Notes under the pieces: generated by a model
What the model was told of the DNA's origin: nothing
Database searches by the model: none
Seen by the model: only the letters and a program-made list of their open reading frames with translations
Translations under genes and position numbers: made by a program
Part shown: piece by piece, positions 1-8,203 of the stretch
Layout of the letters: every line of letters starts with the position of its first letter
How positions within the stretch are numbered: position 1 is the first letter of the stretch
Origin: Cyclostephanos tholiformis
Taxonomy: Eukaryota > Bacillariophyta > Thalassiosirophyceae > Thalassiosirales > Thalassiosiraceae
NCBI GenBank assembly: GCA_036939975.1
Contig: JALLPB010000632.1
Location: forward strand, 1 to 14,028
Length of the DNA stretch: 14,028 bases
Direction of reading: 5' to 3'

Positions 1-55
1 CAAATTGCTGCACTTGGCGAGGATGTTTCCTGCCATAATGCCATGGCCTATGACA
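1..55 (-). repeat. Start of 3' LTR (partial)
   Basis: This matches the first 56 bases (minus strand) of the 5' LTR at 5060-5115, about 93% identical by eye (three substitutions, one 1-bp indel). Similarity ends abruptly at position 55, the inner boundary of the 3' LTR. The rest of the LTR lies left of the window. The divergence suggests the insertion is not recent, but 55 bp is too little to date it. Confidence 0.85.
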
Positions 56-69
56 TTCACCTCCACAAA
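56..69 (-). promoter_or_regulatory. Polypurine tract next to the 3' LTR
   Basis: The minus strand reads TTTGTGGAGGTGAA directly before the TGTCA start of the 3' LTR. A purine run (GGAGGTGAA) touching the LTR is the expected primer site for plus-strand DNA synthesis in LTR retrotransposons. Its position supports the boundary at 55/56. Confidence 0.6.
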
Positions 70-253
70 TGAAGCTATAAGCCATGAAAATCAGGCAGGA
101 AAAAAACTATTATTGAGGAAAAATTCATTTGCTTTGATCCTAAAGGTCATTTGGATGCAAGGATAATACTATTATCACTAAGCATAAGTTTTGAAAAGAA
201 TAGGAGATTTGAACATTTGGATGTTAATATTTGTTATATCTAGATATTAATGC

Positions 254-1437
254 TTATAAGACAATTTCGTCTGTAAAAGGCATTACTCTCCGGATGTTTA
301 TCCATTCTGATTTACTGCCACATTGAACCCTGATTGTTCCATTCATATGAACTGTCATGATAGTCCATGTTTCCTTTCCGAATTTGGACTCTGCTTTGCA
401 GAGGATGCCATCTTTGGCAATGAGTACTTTGTCTCCAACTTTATAATCATAATCTATGTGATGTTTGTTGTCATGCAGGTTATTACAATCTGTTAGGGAC
501 TGCCTATGATCTCCAATTTTGTTCCAGTTGGCAACGAACAGAATGTCAAAGAGCATGTCTTGTCCAAATACAGCAGCACCAGGTGAGGCTTTTAGTACTG
601 TGTGATACATAGAGCAAATGGCCCACACCGCGTTGTCAATGAAGACATCAACGTCATCGGGGGTGACTGAATCGGCCATATCAATTTCAGCCATGCATAA
701 CATTTGCCCGAGAACTTGATGTACATGTTCCAAGACAGCACTCACTTGTGGGTTCTTAACCATGGTTGGCTTATGCTTTTTGCCATATGAATCACATAGA
801 CATTCAAAATGCAATTTGAACTCACTACCATTGTCACAAATAAGATTTTGACACCTTGGATATCTACACAACCAGGTTTTATTCACTATCTTTGCTATTC
901 TGTCTGAGCTCTTATCAAAGAAGTCCTCAGTCTTTAGCAGCTCCTTGCCATTGACATTGTATGTTCGTAATCATTTGATTAAGGGCAATTCCATGATTTC
1001 GAACCATCTAGAAGCAGGATTTATCATAGTTAGAGCCATGAAGTCTATCTGCAAGTTATCTCTGCCTTTAAGAGTGTATGAACTAATGAGGCTGACACAT
1101 AAACATTCCCAAGGGTTGCTTATGATGGATTTGGGTGGCAAGTGGCCATATTTCATGTTCCATCTCTTGTTTATTTGGCAGGTCTTGCAAGACCTTGTTA
1201 TTGACTGGATGGAGGTATGCATACCCTTCCAGTACATCACAGCATTCATTGTCTCTTTGAGACAAGTGTACCCAGGGTGCTGAAGGTAGTGGAGATACCA
1301 CATGGCTGCATGTCGCTGGAGTGGCTTAGGGATGACTAACCAATCTTCTTTGCAGACACACAAGGTGTTCTCAATGAGCTTGACTTCCAGTCCCAGTCCT
1401 TTGTCAATAACTGCATTGTGCTCAAAGAGGTGTTTTA
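254..1437 (-). pseudogene. Integrase domain of pol, frameshifted and missing a catalytic Asp
   Basis: Would insert the element's cDNA. The N-terminal HHCC zinc module is visible in the 1363-971 stretch: H25 and H29 (LHYLQHPG), C59 and C62 (CKTC). The DDE core follows. The position of the first Asp, expected in a VDLI-type motif after PWE..C, reads CVSLISSYT, so Asp is Ser (codon 1093-1091). After a frameshift near 970 the 886-254 stretch carries the second Asp (ICDNGSEF, residue 18) and the Glu (NPQVSAVLEHVHQ, residue 53), 34 residues apart. The C-terminus has a YKVGDKVLIAKDG and NGTIRV...INIRRVMP module like the GPY/F region of gypsy integrases; no chromodomain is seen after it. The frame ends TAA at 254. 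Confidence 0.9.
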
Positions 1438-1445
1438 ATGTTGCA

Positions 1446-2045
1446 TCAGCCTTTTGAGCATCTGCAATTTCTGCATTGTGAGAGGGTACATGTCATCATC
1501 CTCACTGCGATTTGCAAGCACTGCATCCAGCTGGATGATATTAGTGTCTGTTGTGGTGTGACATTCATTGTAGCAATGCCAGTAATTTGAAAAGCCTTCC
1601 ATTTCATGGGATTGGTGCTTGGCTCACCGGTAGGAACGCCCAGCGTTGTGTGGGTGTACTCATTGGTCAAGTTTAGCTTGGGGTTGTACTCCAGTTGAGA
1701 TATTGCATTGGCAACAGTGTTGTGTACCCCTTTGATATAGACTATTTTGGGAGCGTATTCTTCTAAAAGTAACCTCCAATGGTAAACTCTATCAGAAGTC
1801 AAGCCTAAAGCATCTCGAGTGAGATTCTTATGGTCTGTGTAGACTTTGATTGGCTGCCCCCACAACATGCCCTTGAACTCCTCAAGTGTCTCCTTTATGG
1901 CCAGGAGTTCAATTTTGGTCACGCTATACTTGGTTTGCATTTTGGAAAGTTTCCTACTGAAGAATGCAATAGGCCTGTTATCCTGAGTTATCACTGCTCC
2001 TAATAGCATTGTGGATGCATCTGTGTATATCTCTCAAATGTTTTT
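1446..2045 (-). pseudogene. RNase H domain of pol
   Basis: This domain degrades the RNA strand during reverse transcription. It begins in the EIYTDAS motif (about 2033-2013), whose Asp is the first catalytic residue, and continues through AVITQDNRPIAFFSRKLS, then KIELLAIKETLEEF (catalytic Glu) and KVYTDHKNL (second Asp). The last catalytic Asp normally sits in N.VADALS-type sequence; here it is NTVANAISQL, with Asp replaced by Asn and the usual Arg by Gln. Both fit a CpG-to-CpA change. The region overlapping the RT connection is frameshifted near 2040, and the C-terminal tail is in the wrong frame from about 1500 onward, before the integrase. Confidence 0.88.
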
Positions 2046-2059
2046 GAGAAATTGAGAAA

Positions 2060-3060
2060 TCAGGGTATGCCAGGACTATGTCTTTAATAATAGCTGCTTT
2101 GACATTGTTGAAAGCTTCTTGGTGAATCGGATCCCACCACCAAAGACTTTTCTTGGTCTTATACTTTCTGGTGGTTTTTGATTCTTCACACTCTCCCATT
2201 TGATTGGAGAGAGGGGCAAGCATTTTGCTATGCTTTGCCCACATGTCCCAGTAGTATTGTACCAGTCCAAGGAAGTGTCGTAACACCTTAACGTTGTTAG
2301 GCAGATTGAGTGCAAGTATTGCCTGTACCTTCTTTGGCTGGGGTTTTATTCCTTCTCTCTGGTTAGTATGTAACCAAGATATTTTATTTCATGGGTTCAG
2401 AAAAATGACTTAGCTGCATTGACTTTTAGTCCAGCATCATGCAATCGGATGAGCACTGTCTCTATTTTAGAGATGTATCCATCTATGTGTCCTCTAGCTA
2501 TGATCAACAGATCATCTATGTATGCTTGCACATAGTCTAGGGATGCCATTAGTCCCATCATTTGGGCTTGGAATATGTCTGCTGACCCTCCAAACCCCAT
2601 GGGAAGTCTATTATAAGAATACTTTCCCCAAGGGAAGAGGATTGTACACATCTCTGATGCTTGTGCATTCAACCTAATGGGGTAGTAGCCCATTTTCAGG
2701 TCAAGGGCTGTCGCATAAGTGAAGCCTTCTAGCTCCTGAAAGGTCATACTGATTTTCAGGATCGGGAAAGGTTTTTGAACTATGCATTTGTTTAGCTCCC
2801 TAAAATCGGAAATTGTACAAACTGTGTGATCCTTTTTTGGAATTATGAAGGATGGTGATGCCCACTTTGATAGTGGTTGCCAAGTCAACACTCCAATTTT
2901 GCATAGCTTATCTATCTCCTTCATGAGCATGGCTATGCGGGATTGGGTATGCCCTGCCATGAAATGGTTTCATACCTTCCTTTAGTTCAAAGGATACTGG
3001 TGGCAAGTTCCAGTCACCTAGTGTGTCATAAATAGTGCCTTGTATTTGAGCAACATTAAG
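2060..3060 (-). pseudogene. pol: Reverse transcriptase domain of pol, frameshifted
   Basis: RNA-directed DNA polymerase of the element. The main open part (2960-2397) shows the RT motifs in order: ASPSFIIPKKD, TISDFRELNK, ATALDLKMGYY with the first catalytic Asp (residue 87), NRLPMGFGG, and the YIDD box (residues 147-150) with the other two. Its upstream linker (LGDWN...FHGRAYPIP) is in a different frame. After the fingers/palm, a TGA follows KSFF and the THEIKYLGYILT motif continues in that same frame. A further frameshift then leads to the thumb/connection (LRHFLGLVQYYWDMW, from 2286). The catalytic residues are intact but at least three reading-frame breaks make it inactive. No group II intron or LINE RT features are seen. 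Confidence 0.93.
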
Positions 3061-3084
3061 AGCAGCTTCTCTCTTTTGGTTGTA

Positions 3085-3615
3085 TTAAGGTGCGAGTAAT
3101 CTCCCTGACAATGCATATTTAGCATCCAGTATTTCAACCACTGGCTCTTGAGCAAGGCAAGTATTTTGTTGCAAAGCTCTGGTAATGCAAGATTTGAGCT
3201 GCAGATTGGTGATATTCCTCATGAGCAAGATGATTTTGTTTATTTGTATGATCTTTACTTTGAAGTCCAATACTACCCCTGGCTTGTGCAAGCTTTCCTT
3301 GCCAATGATGAGGTCATACATTGGTGCTTCTGTTCCTGGTCTATACTCCACAATGTCCAGCTTAAGTCGGATTTTCTTGCTGATTGAGTATTCCACAAAG
3401 GATATTTTGATGTCACCCACCTTGTCAGTTTTAAAGGTGCCATTGGAGGTACCCCAAGATTGAGGGACAGCCTTTCTGACAATGCATGTGCTTTTGGAGG
3501 ATCCTTTTTTCAAGAAAAGGAGGTCCCCACATGACCCAGAGTCAAGTAGCACCTTAATTGTCTTTTGTTTGACAGTTAGTCCCCTGCTGGCGCTAGTTTT
3601 GGGCTTGTAGCTCAA
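3085..3615 (-). pseudogene. Retropepsin-like aspartic protease domain of pol
   Basis: This domain would cleave the Gag-Pol polyprotein. About 15 codons into the open stretch the sequence KVLLDSGSCGDLLF gives the DSG catalytic triplet of retropepsins. About 80 residues later, YDLIIGKESLHKPGVVLDF corresponds to the hydrophobic-hydrophobic-Gly flap/core motif before the end of the fold. No in-frame ATG opens it; it starts from a polyprotein, as expected. The frame ends in a TAA at 3085, after which homologous sequence resumes in another frame (LGDWN...ELKEGMKPFHGRA, about 3060-2950), showing a frameshift between protease and RT. The domain itself looks nearly full length. Confidence 0.85.
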
Positions 3616-3677
3616 GCCGGTGTGCTTTAGTATTATTTTTCCTTATTTTGGTCTGATTTAGTACTAATTTCTTCAAA

Positions 3678-4402
3678 TTTAGTGCGAATTTGTCCAAATT
3701 CTGAAAATTAGCACTCCACAAATTGCACACTTGCCTTCATGCTTCTCTCCATTCAGACCAGCCCATGCATTGCGGTCATGAATCTCGTGGCAAATGCGGT
3801 CCCACTAGGCCTGGGGGTCACCAGCGAGGAGATTTCATAGGAATTTGTATGTCTGCACCATGGCACTGTTGTGTTCCTTCTTTGCACTCTCAAGAATCTC
3901 TTGGGTCTGTTTTTTCTCAATGCTGCATGCCTCTTGGTCCTCTTTGGAATTCAAACCTTGAGGCCCAATAGGATTGTGTGCTAGGGCTTCTAGGACTTTA
4001 GAGGCTTTTTCCAGCTCCTTGGCTGAGCTCCTACATGCAGCCTTGAGTCCTTTCTGAGTGATGAGATGTAGGACAGCAATGAGGTGCTGAAGATAATCCT
4101 TTGGGTTTCCCTTGGCAAAAATAGTCATGCTGAAAACTGTCCCATCGGGAAGCTTCAACTTGAAGGTCTCCGTGTTTTCCTTGGTCTGCAGTAGATCCAT
4201 AGGAGGGACATACAGGATAGGCAGGCAAACCCCCAAATTCCACTTCTCACACTCAGAGTCTTTCAACCCCTCAGGAACCTTCATGGATGCATGGAGTTTG
4301 CAGTATGAGTCTCTTGTAGGACGACTTGGGCAGAACTCATAGAAAATGGTTAGTCAGTATCTTGACGGTGGTGGCAATTCCTGTGGAGGGCAAGAAATCC
4401 AT
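3678..4402 (-). pseudogene. gag: gag pseudogene of the gypsy element
   Basis: The capsid region of the element's structural polyprotein, which would package its RNA into virus-like particles. A likely ATG is at 4402. A frameshift near 4340-4360 moves the frame into the main open stretch (4284-3835, including LKLPDGTVFSM and NPKDYLQHL), which is recognisable as diatom-type gypsy Gag. That frame then meets TGA at 3837-3835 and TAG at 3807-3805, but Gag-like sequence continues past them (WDRICHEIHDR, AWAGLNG) until about 3725, where similarity ends abruptly. The C-terminal capsid and any nucleocapsid zinc knuckle are absent; an AT-rich segment of about 100 bp occupies their place before the protease. 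The TGA and TAG each fit one C-to-T change (CGA, CAG). Gag identity rests on position and remembered family resemblance. Confidence 0.75.
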
Positions 4403-4507
4403 TTCTTGACTCAAAAAATTACCAAATTCGCACCAAAGGTCAGATAGAAGACCTAGTGTGGCAGTTAGATGGCTTGTACAAAAAAAATGCTGATCATGAT
4501 GTACAAA

Positions 4508-4527
4508 GCAGAGTTTTAATATCAAAG
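4508..4527 (-). other. Candidate primer-binding site, decayed initiator-Met-tRNA type
   Basis: Just inside the inferred LTR end the minus strand contains TGATATTAAAAC. This matches the widespread initiator-Met-tRNA primer site TGGTATCAGAGC at 8 of 12 positions, and all four differences are transitions. Position and pattern favour a mutated primer site, but with this many mismatches it could be chance. Confidence 0.35.
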
Positions 4528-5115
4528 TGTCTTAAGCATTTCTTGGGGGCGGTTAGGTCTTCTGGGATGTGGACTTGAGTAGAGCTTCCACTGTAGAGAG
4601 TGGAAGGGGATATACAAAAGTCTGGATTTTATAATTATGAGCTATTTTAAATGGTTTAAAATGAGGTTTCAACTGATGAAACAGAACATGTGCTCGCATA
4701 GGATTCTATGCAATCTCAGATGTACAGGTGCACTTTCAAGGTGTCAACTTAAAATCTGACATGAAAGATCCAGTTCGAGTATGGAGAGTCTACACATGCA
4801 AACCATTGATTTTTGGAGCCATCAACAGGTCCTACAGTGCTGGTCCAAATGTTTGCACTAGGTCCTAGAACTATCTTTTGGGTCTTTGGGGATCCATCAT
4901 CTAGTTGATGGTTCCATACATTCTACGAAGGAATGTTGGTACAAAGTGAGGTGCATCATCACCCATCACCATCACCTTTGGATTCTGTGGCTAGCATGCC
5001 ATTAGTAAGATCCAGTTAGACTGTCTGTCATCTGCTTACATCAGCGATTAGCTATCAAGCAAATCGCTACACTTTGGGGAGGATGTTTCCTGCCATAATG
5101 CCATGGCCTATGACA
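4528..5115 (-). repeat. 5' LTR of the gypsy element (about 588 bp)
   Basis: Read on the minus strand, it starts TGTCATAGGCC at 5115 and is inferred to end ...TTAAGACA at 4528, giving TGTC/GACA terminal inverted repeats with the usual TG...CA ends. The start is fixed by the match to the 3' LTR at 1-55. The end is inferred from the GACA motif and the primer-binding-site-like sequence just after it, so the length is less certain. It contains a TATA-like motif and a short hairpin near its 3' end, consistent with the U3/R boundary. Confidence 0.75.
4627..4633 (-). promoter_or_regulatory. TATA-like motif in the 5' LTR
   Basis: The minus strand reads TATAAAA about 100 bp before the inferred LTR end, a plausible core promoter for the element's RNA. 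It is followed at 4605-4586 by a 7-bp-stem hairpin (TTCCACT...AGTGGAA), where R would begin. AT-rich DNA throws up such motifs often. Confidence 0.35.
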
Positions 5116-5269
5116 CACTTTGGAAGAGGTGCCGGCAACTGCATTCACTCTCCCCCAAACACGGGTTTTATTCACCGATACATTTTCTCCCATAGTAGGA
5201 ATTGCTGGATTGCATCCCCCCTGTCATACTTTACTGGCTTTCCTTATAAACTATGCACTCATGCCACAA

Positions 5270-5440
5270 TCAATTAGGGGAGTGCTGTGCTGGGGTTGGT
5301 GCAGTGGTGGATGTAGGGGAGGGAGGAGGCAATAGCAATGGGGTTGTTGGTGCAGTGAATTTAGTAGTGGTTTGCAAAGGGGAGGGGGGAGGGGATGACA
5401 CAGGGGTGGAGGATGAGGTGGACTTGCGTGGTTTGGCCAT
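5270..5440 (-). CDS. Possible short Ser/Thr/Pro-rich ORF
   Basis: An ATG-started frame of 56 codons, MAKPRKSTSSSTPV..., then Pro/Ser/Thr-rich to a TAA. The basic start followed by a Pro-rich tail resembles the beginning of a retroelement Gag or a disordered N-terminus, but the composition follows directly from the G-rich + strand, so it may be accidental. The C-rich DNA upstream of the ATG on the same strand would suit a 5' UTR. Not recognised. Confidence 0.15.
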   Translation of the reverse strand: MAKPRKSTSSSTPVSSPPPSPLQTTTKFTAPTTPLLLPPPSPTSTTAPTPAQHSPN

Positions 5441-5653
5441 GCAACATAACAATCAGCTGATAGTTGGCATTCATGGTGGAAGGGGTGTAGGGGAGTGTGC
5501 ACAACCATGGCAGAACAGGTTGGGGACATCGGGGAGGCATTTAGGCATCATTTTGTTGTCGCCTTAAATGGCCACAAAACAAAACAAAAAACACCCAACA
5601 ATCAACTAAAAACATGTGGCCAGGAGGATGAGGGATGTTGCAGGACAAGCCAT

Positions 5654-5674
5654 GGGGAGGGGGGGCACAGGGGG
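5654..5674 (+). other. G-quadruplex motif
   Basis: GGGGAGGGGGGG then CACAGGGGG: four G-tracts of at least three, with loops of 1, 1 and 4 bases. It meets the usual G3+N1-7 rule. A second, longer-looped candidate lies at 5379-5406. Confidence 0.5.
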
Positions 5675-5730
5675 ATCATGATTTGATAGATTTTGAGGCG
5701 ATTGAGTTGGGAATATGGTATAAAATAAAG

Positions 5731-6050
5731 TTAAATCAATGAGTTTATAATTTTTTTTACTCTGTCGGTGTACATAATTAATAAAAATCCATCAACGGCA
5801 CCATCGAACACCCCATTACAAAGAAGGTACCATGAAGGGCTTGTCTCAATCGCAATAGCAGTGCCATTAGGCATGGCAAATGGATCCACCATGGTGGTGT
5901 TCTTTTTTAGTTGGGCAAAGTTGAATTCCTACATAGAATGTAATGAATTCCTACCTAGAAAATTTGTTCCAGCCATTTTTAGGTTCACCACTCTGACCAT
6001 TCCTCCTCTGCAGCCCTAACGGCCCTCATAGAGATGGCATAGAGATGGCA
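5731..6050 (-). pseudogene. Decayed coding sequence of unknown family
   Basis: The minus strand from about 6016 down to a TAA at 5733-5731 stays in one frame for about 95 codons with a single TAG (5931-5929). Downstream of the TAG an ATG at 5892 opens a 53-codon frame starting MVDPFAMPNGTAIAI and ending DGFLLIMYTDRVKK. A further piece (MRAVRAAEEEWSEW) lies just upstream in another frame. Residue composition looks protein-like rather than random. An imperfect 22-bp tandem duplication (GAATTCCTAC.TAGAA at 5923 and 5945) sits at the break; 22 is not a multiple of three, so it may have caused the frameshift. I do not recognise the protein. Same strand as the kinase-like remnant upstream, so the two may derive from one dead gene or element. 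Confidence 0.3.
5886..5897. repeat. 12-bp perfect palindrome
   Basis: CCACCATGGTGG, self-complementary. It lies over the ATG of the decayed frame above. It could be a protein-binding site or chance. Confidence 0.4.
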
Positions 6051-6478
6051 GTATGCCCCAAAACTTAACTAGCTTCTACCTCACATACATAAGAATGGTG
6101 CCCATGCATTTTATTTCCCACGTGCATTTAATTTGGAAACTACAAACCATAGCAAAAGGCCTTTCAAAAACTAGATAAATGGGAAATTTGTTGGCAGGTC
6201 CCCACCATCACTTAGTAGCACTAACAAACCAAGAAGTGTTGGAATAAAGTTTTTAAACTTAACATACATCTTTCACGTATACAAATAAAAATTCTTGCAG
6301 ACTTCAAATGTCCAAAAACATCTTCTCTGGCTTGTACAGATACTCAATTTGTTAGCATGAAACATATCAATGTTTGGTGCACCCAATGGGTGGGTTCTGG
6401 TTAATCTTTTTTTACAAAACTTTCACATTTTTTCCACCAAACCCCCTACTTAATGAGGGGCAAATTTGTACATGCCAA
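6051..6478. other. No supported feature
   Basis: AT-rich DNA with short homopolymer runs. No open frame with conserved motifs and no repeat worth naming was seen on either strand. Confidence 0.6.
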
Positions 6479-7300
6479 TCAATTTACACCAAGGAACACC
6501 ATGAATCCTGATGGGCCACAGTTCAGTATAAAAAACATCTGATGTCGGGCCATATTCCTTTTAGTAAATGCCTGATGGGCGACAGTTGAGGTGATCTTGG
6601 TTGTGTAGCCAAGCTTCATGAGAGCTCTAATCATGACCATCTGCTAGAAGATCCTTGCATCGTCAGACTCATATGCAATGAAGGCAATGCACTCATAGTA
6701 GGATGAGTTAAGCCATATCATCTTCAAGATGGAAAGAAGAAAAAGGTACTTGCAACTTAACTGGCCCATCGGCTTGTTCCCAGTCATTTTCCAAAGAACC
6801 AGGCCCCAAGCCCAGCACTTAACATCTTAACAGCTATATCTGTTTTGGTGGGAGAAAATACAGTGAAATTTCTACATAGGAATAGTACAATATGGTCTGC
6901 CAAAAAAAAGACTTGGCATGCCAAAATCTACTGTAAAGCACAACTCACAAAAGGAGAAGTTTTAACTAGTGCAAAAAAAGTGCAGCGAAATGCTCATTGT
7001 ACATCATTGATGCAAAGAGCATTGTAAAAATATGAAAGTACTGTTTGAAAGCTTAGGTTCTTGTGCTTTCAACATGCTGTCAATCTCTGTGAATGGACAA
7101 AAACTTGCTAATAAACTAGGGTACTATGTAGCTACTCTTATAATGGATGGTGGTGTTGGTCCATAGCTGTTAAGCTGTTATTGCTCCTCATGAGGCATAC
7201 TGGGACAGGTCGGCCAGCCTGATAATTTTCCAGAATAAATTGGCAAAAAGGAATAATGTGTCCATATATCCCATCAGTCTTTGGGTGCAGAAGAAGCTAT
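6479..7300 (-). pseudogene. Decayed protein-kinase-like coding remnant
   Basis: Right to left on the minus strand, pieces that resemble the C-lobe of a Ser/Thr/Tyr protein kinase appear in order but in different frames: a frame ending KIIRLADLSQ (7232-7191; compare the DFG segment), GRPYCTIP (6901-6878; compare the G-T-P-Y...A-P-E activation segment), TKTDI (6849-6835) and WAWGLVLWKMTGNKPM (to 6767; compare subdomain IX, D-x-W-x-x-G-x-x-x-W-E-x-x-T-G-x-x-P). The last frame continues for about 95 codons to a TGA at 6481-6479 with only one stop inside (TAG, 6646-6644). The catalytic HRD motif is not clearly present and the DFG-to-APE spacing is too long, so something was inserted or it is a mosaic. 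The subdomain IX match is the strongest part; the others could be chance. Certainly not functional. Confidence 0.33.
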
Positions 7301-7750
7301 GTGTCTCTTTGCACATAGTTGACCCTTGTCAGGCCAATATTGTGGAGCCAAGGAGCCACAGTTTCTCCTTCGGCCGCCGATGGTTACCCATGATTGCATG
7401 GCAGGATTTTTACACTCATTAACGGTTGTGTGGTGCTGTATTCAAGGGGTTCATGTGGCTGTCATCAGAAGGGGGGGAGCAGTGCCTGTGCTATGGGACA
7501 TTAGCGGAGGTTGGAGGGAGTCACGGACATGAAGAATCAATGTGTTGCGGCCAAAGTTAGGGGGTGAGAGGATGATTTATTTTATGGTTGGGCAGGGACA
7601 GTGAGTTTTTACTACTGTATATATATTACATGCAATTTCTACAGCAAGTGTCTCCAAGGTGACTACCAAGTGTGTCCAAGTGATTCAAAAGTGTTCCCAA
7701 AGTGCCCGTCCAATTGTTATGTTATCCACCTATATAGTTATAGTCTAAAA
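7301..7750. other. No supported gene; degenerate CAAGTG-like repeats at 7644-7711
   Basis: No convincing frame on either strand. At 7644-7711 a short motif close to CCAAGTG recurs four or five times (CAAGTGTCTCC, CCAAGTGTGTCC, CCAAGTGATTC, AAAGTGTTCCC, AAAGTGCCCGTCC), suggesting a worn minisatellite. Confidence 0.45.
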
Positions 7751-7856
7751 CTATAATAGGGAACAATTATTATAAATTATGAGAGGGAAAATTTTTTTCT
7801 TACATACTATTCCTCTGTACATTTTGACTAATATCTACATGATCTGCACTCGTGGG

Positions 7857-8002
7857 AAATGTCCCTTATGATATCCGTGTGCCAAAAAAAATACTCAAAA
7901 GTTACATAAGAATTAATAGTAGATTAATCTCATAGCCATAACATAAAGCCAAGTGGGAGAGAAGCTCATGTGCGTTAGTGTTCAAAAAGATAAGGGACAT
8001 TT
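7857..8002. repeat. Inverted repeat, 13-bp perfect arms
   Basis: AAATGTCCCTTAT at 7857-7869 and its exact reverse complement at 7990-8002, separated by 120 bp of AT-rich DNA. No known element ends with this motif to my knowledge; it could be a small foldback sequence. Confidence 0.4.
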
Positions 8003-8203
8003 TTTCTACATGACAGACATACCAAATTCTATGTGTACTATAAGAGGGAACAATTTTATTCCATGGTGTCAGTGAGAGCATCTATTAGATGACCTTTGTA
8101 AGTATTTGAGAGTCCATGCAGCCGGACTTCAGCTCTTCATAGTGTCTCTCGACAATCTGCAGTGTCACAGACATTTTTGTTCCCTCTCTTTTTCTTGACT
8201 GAT

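Larger units (their letters stand above)
1..5115 (-). mobile_element. Degenerate Ty3/gypsy LTR retrotransposon, 3' LTR cut by window edge
   Basis: Minus-strand element read from 5115 down to 1. The order is 5' LTR, primer-binding site, gag, protease, RT, RNase H, integrase, polypurine tract and start of the 3' LTR. RNase H before integrase places it in Ty3/gypsy (Metaviridae) rather than Ty1/copia. The boundaries come from a direct repeat: 1-55 matches 5060-5115 with about three mismatches and one indel, and the match stops exactly at a TGTCA LTR start in both copies. The internal region is about 4.47 kb, short for a complete gypsy element because part of gag is missing. Every domain carries frameshifts or stops, so the copy is non-autonomous and old. 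Its target-site duplication cannot be checked because the left outer end is outside the window. The integrase C-terminal wording (NGTIRV..., INIRRVMPF) resembles elements common in diatoms; that assignment is from recollection of the family, not a search. Confidence 0.93.
5116..5728. other. G-rich low-complexity DNA flanking the retrotransposon
   Basis: Starts at the element's outer edge. The + strand is strongly G-rich from about 5280 to 5540 and again at 5650-5675, with runs of GGGG and GGTGG/GGAGG. Open frames here are compositionally biased (Gly/Val-rich on +, Pro/Ser/Thr-rich on -), so most are probably by-products of the base skew. No convincing conserved gene is seen. Confidence 0.6.

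Noticed and set aside
945..1283. Plus-strand ORF of 112 codons
   Set aside because: Antisense to the integrase zinc module and core, which have clear family motifs on the minus strand.
3148..3463. Two overlapping plus-strand ORFs
   Set aside because: Shadows of the protease domain on the other strand; no motif of their own.
4337..4525. Minus-strand ORF starting at the primer-binding site
   Set aside because: Its first 40 codons lie in the untranslated leader; only the part from the ATG at 4402 joins the gag reading, so the start at 4525 is not credible.
5253..5567. Gly/Val-rich plus-strand ORF of 104 codons
   Set aside because: Composition is explained by the G-rich strand; no conserved motif.
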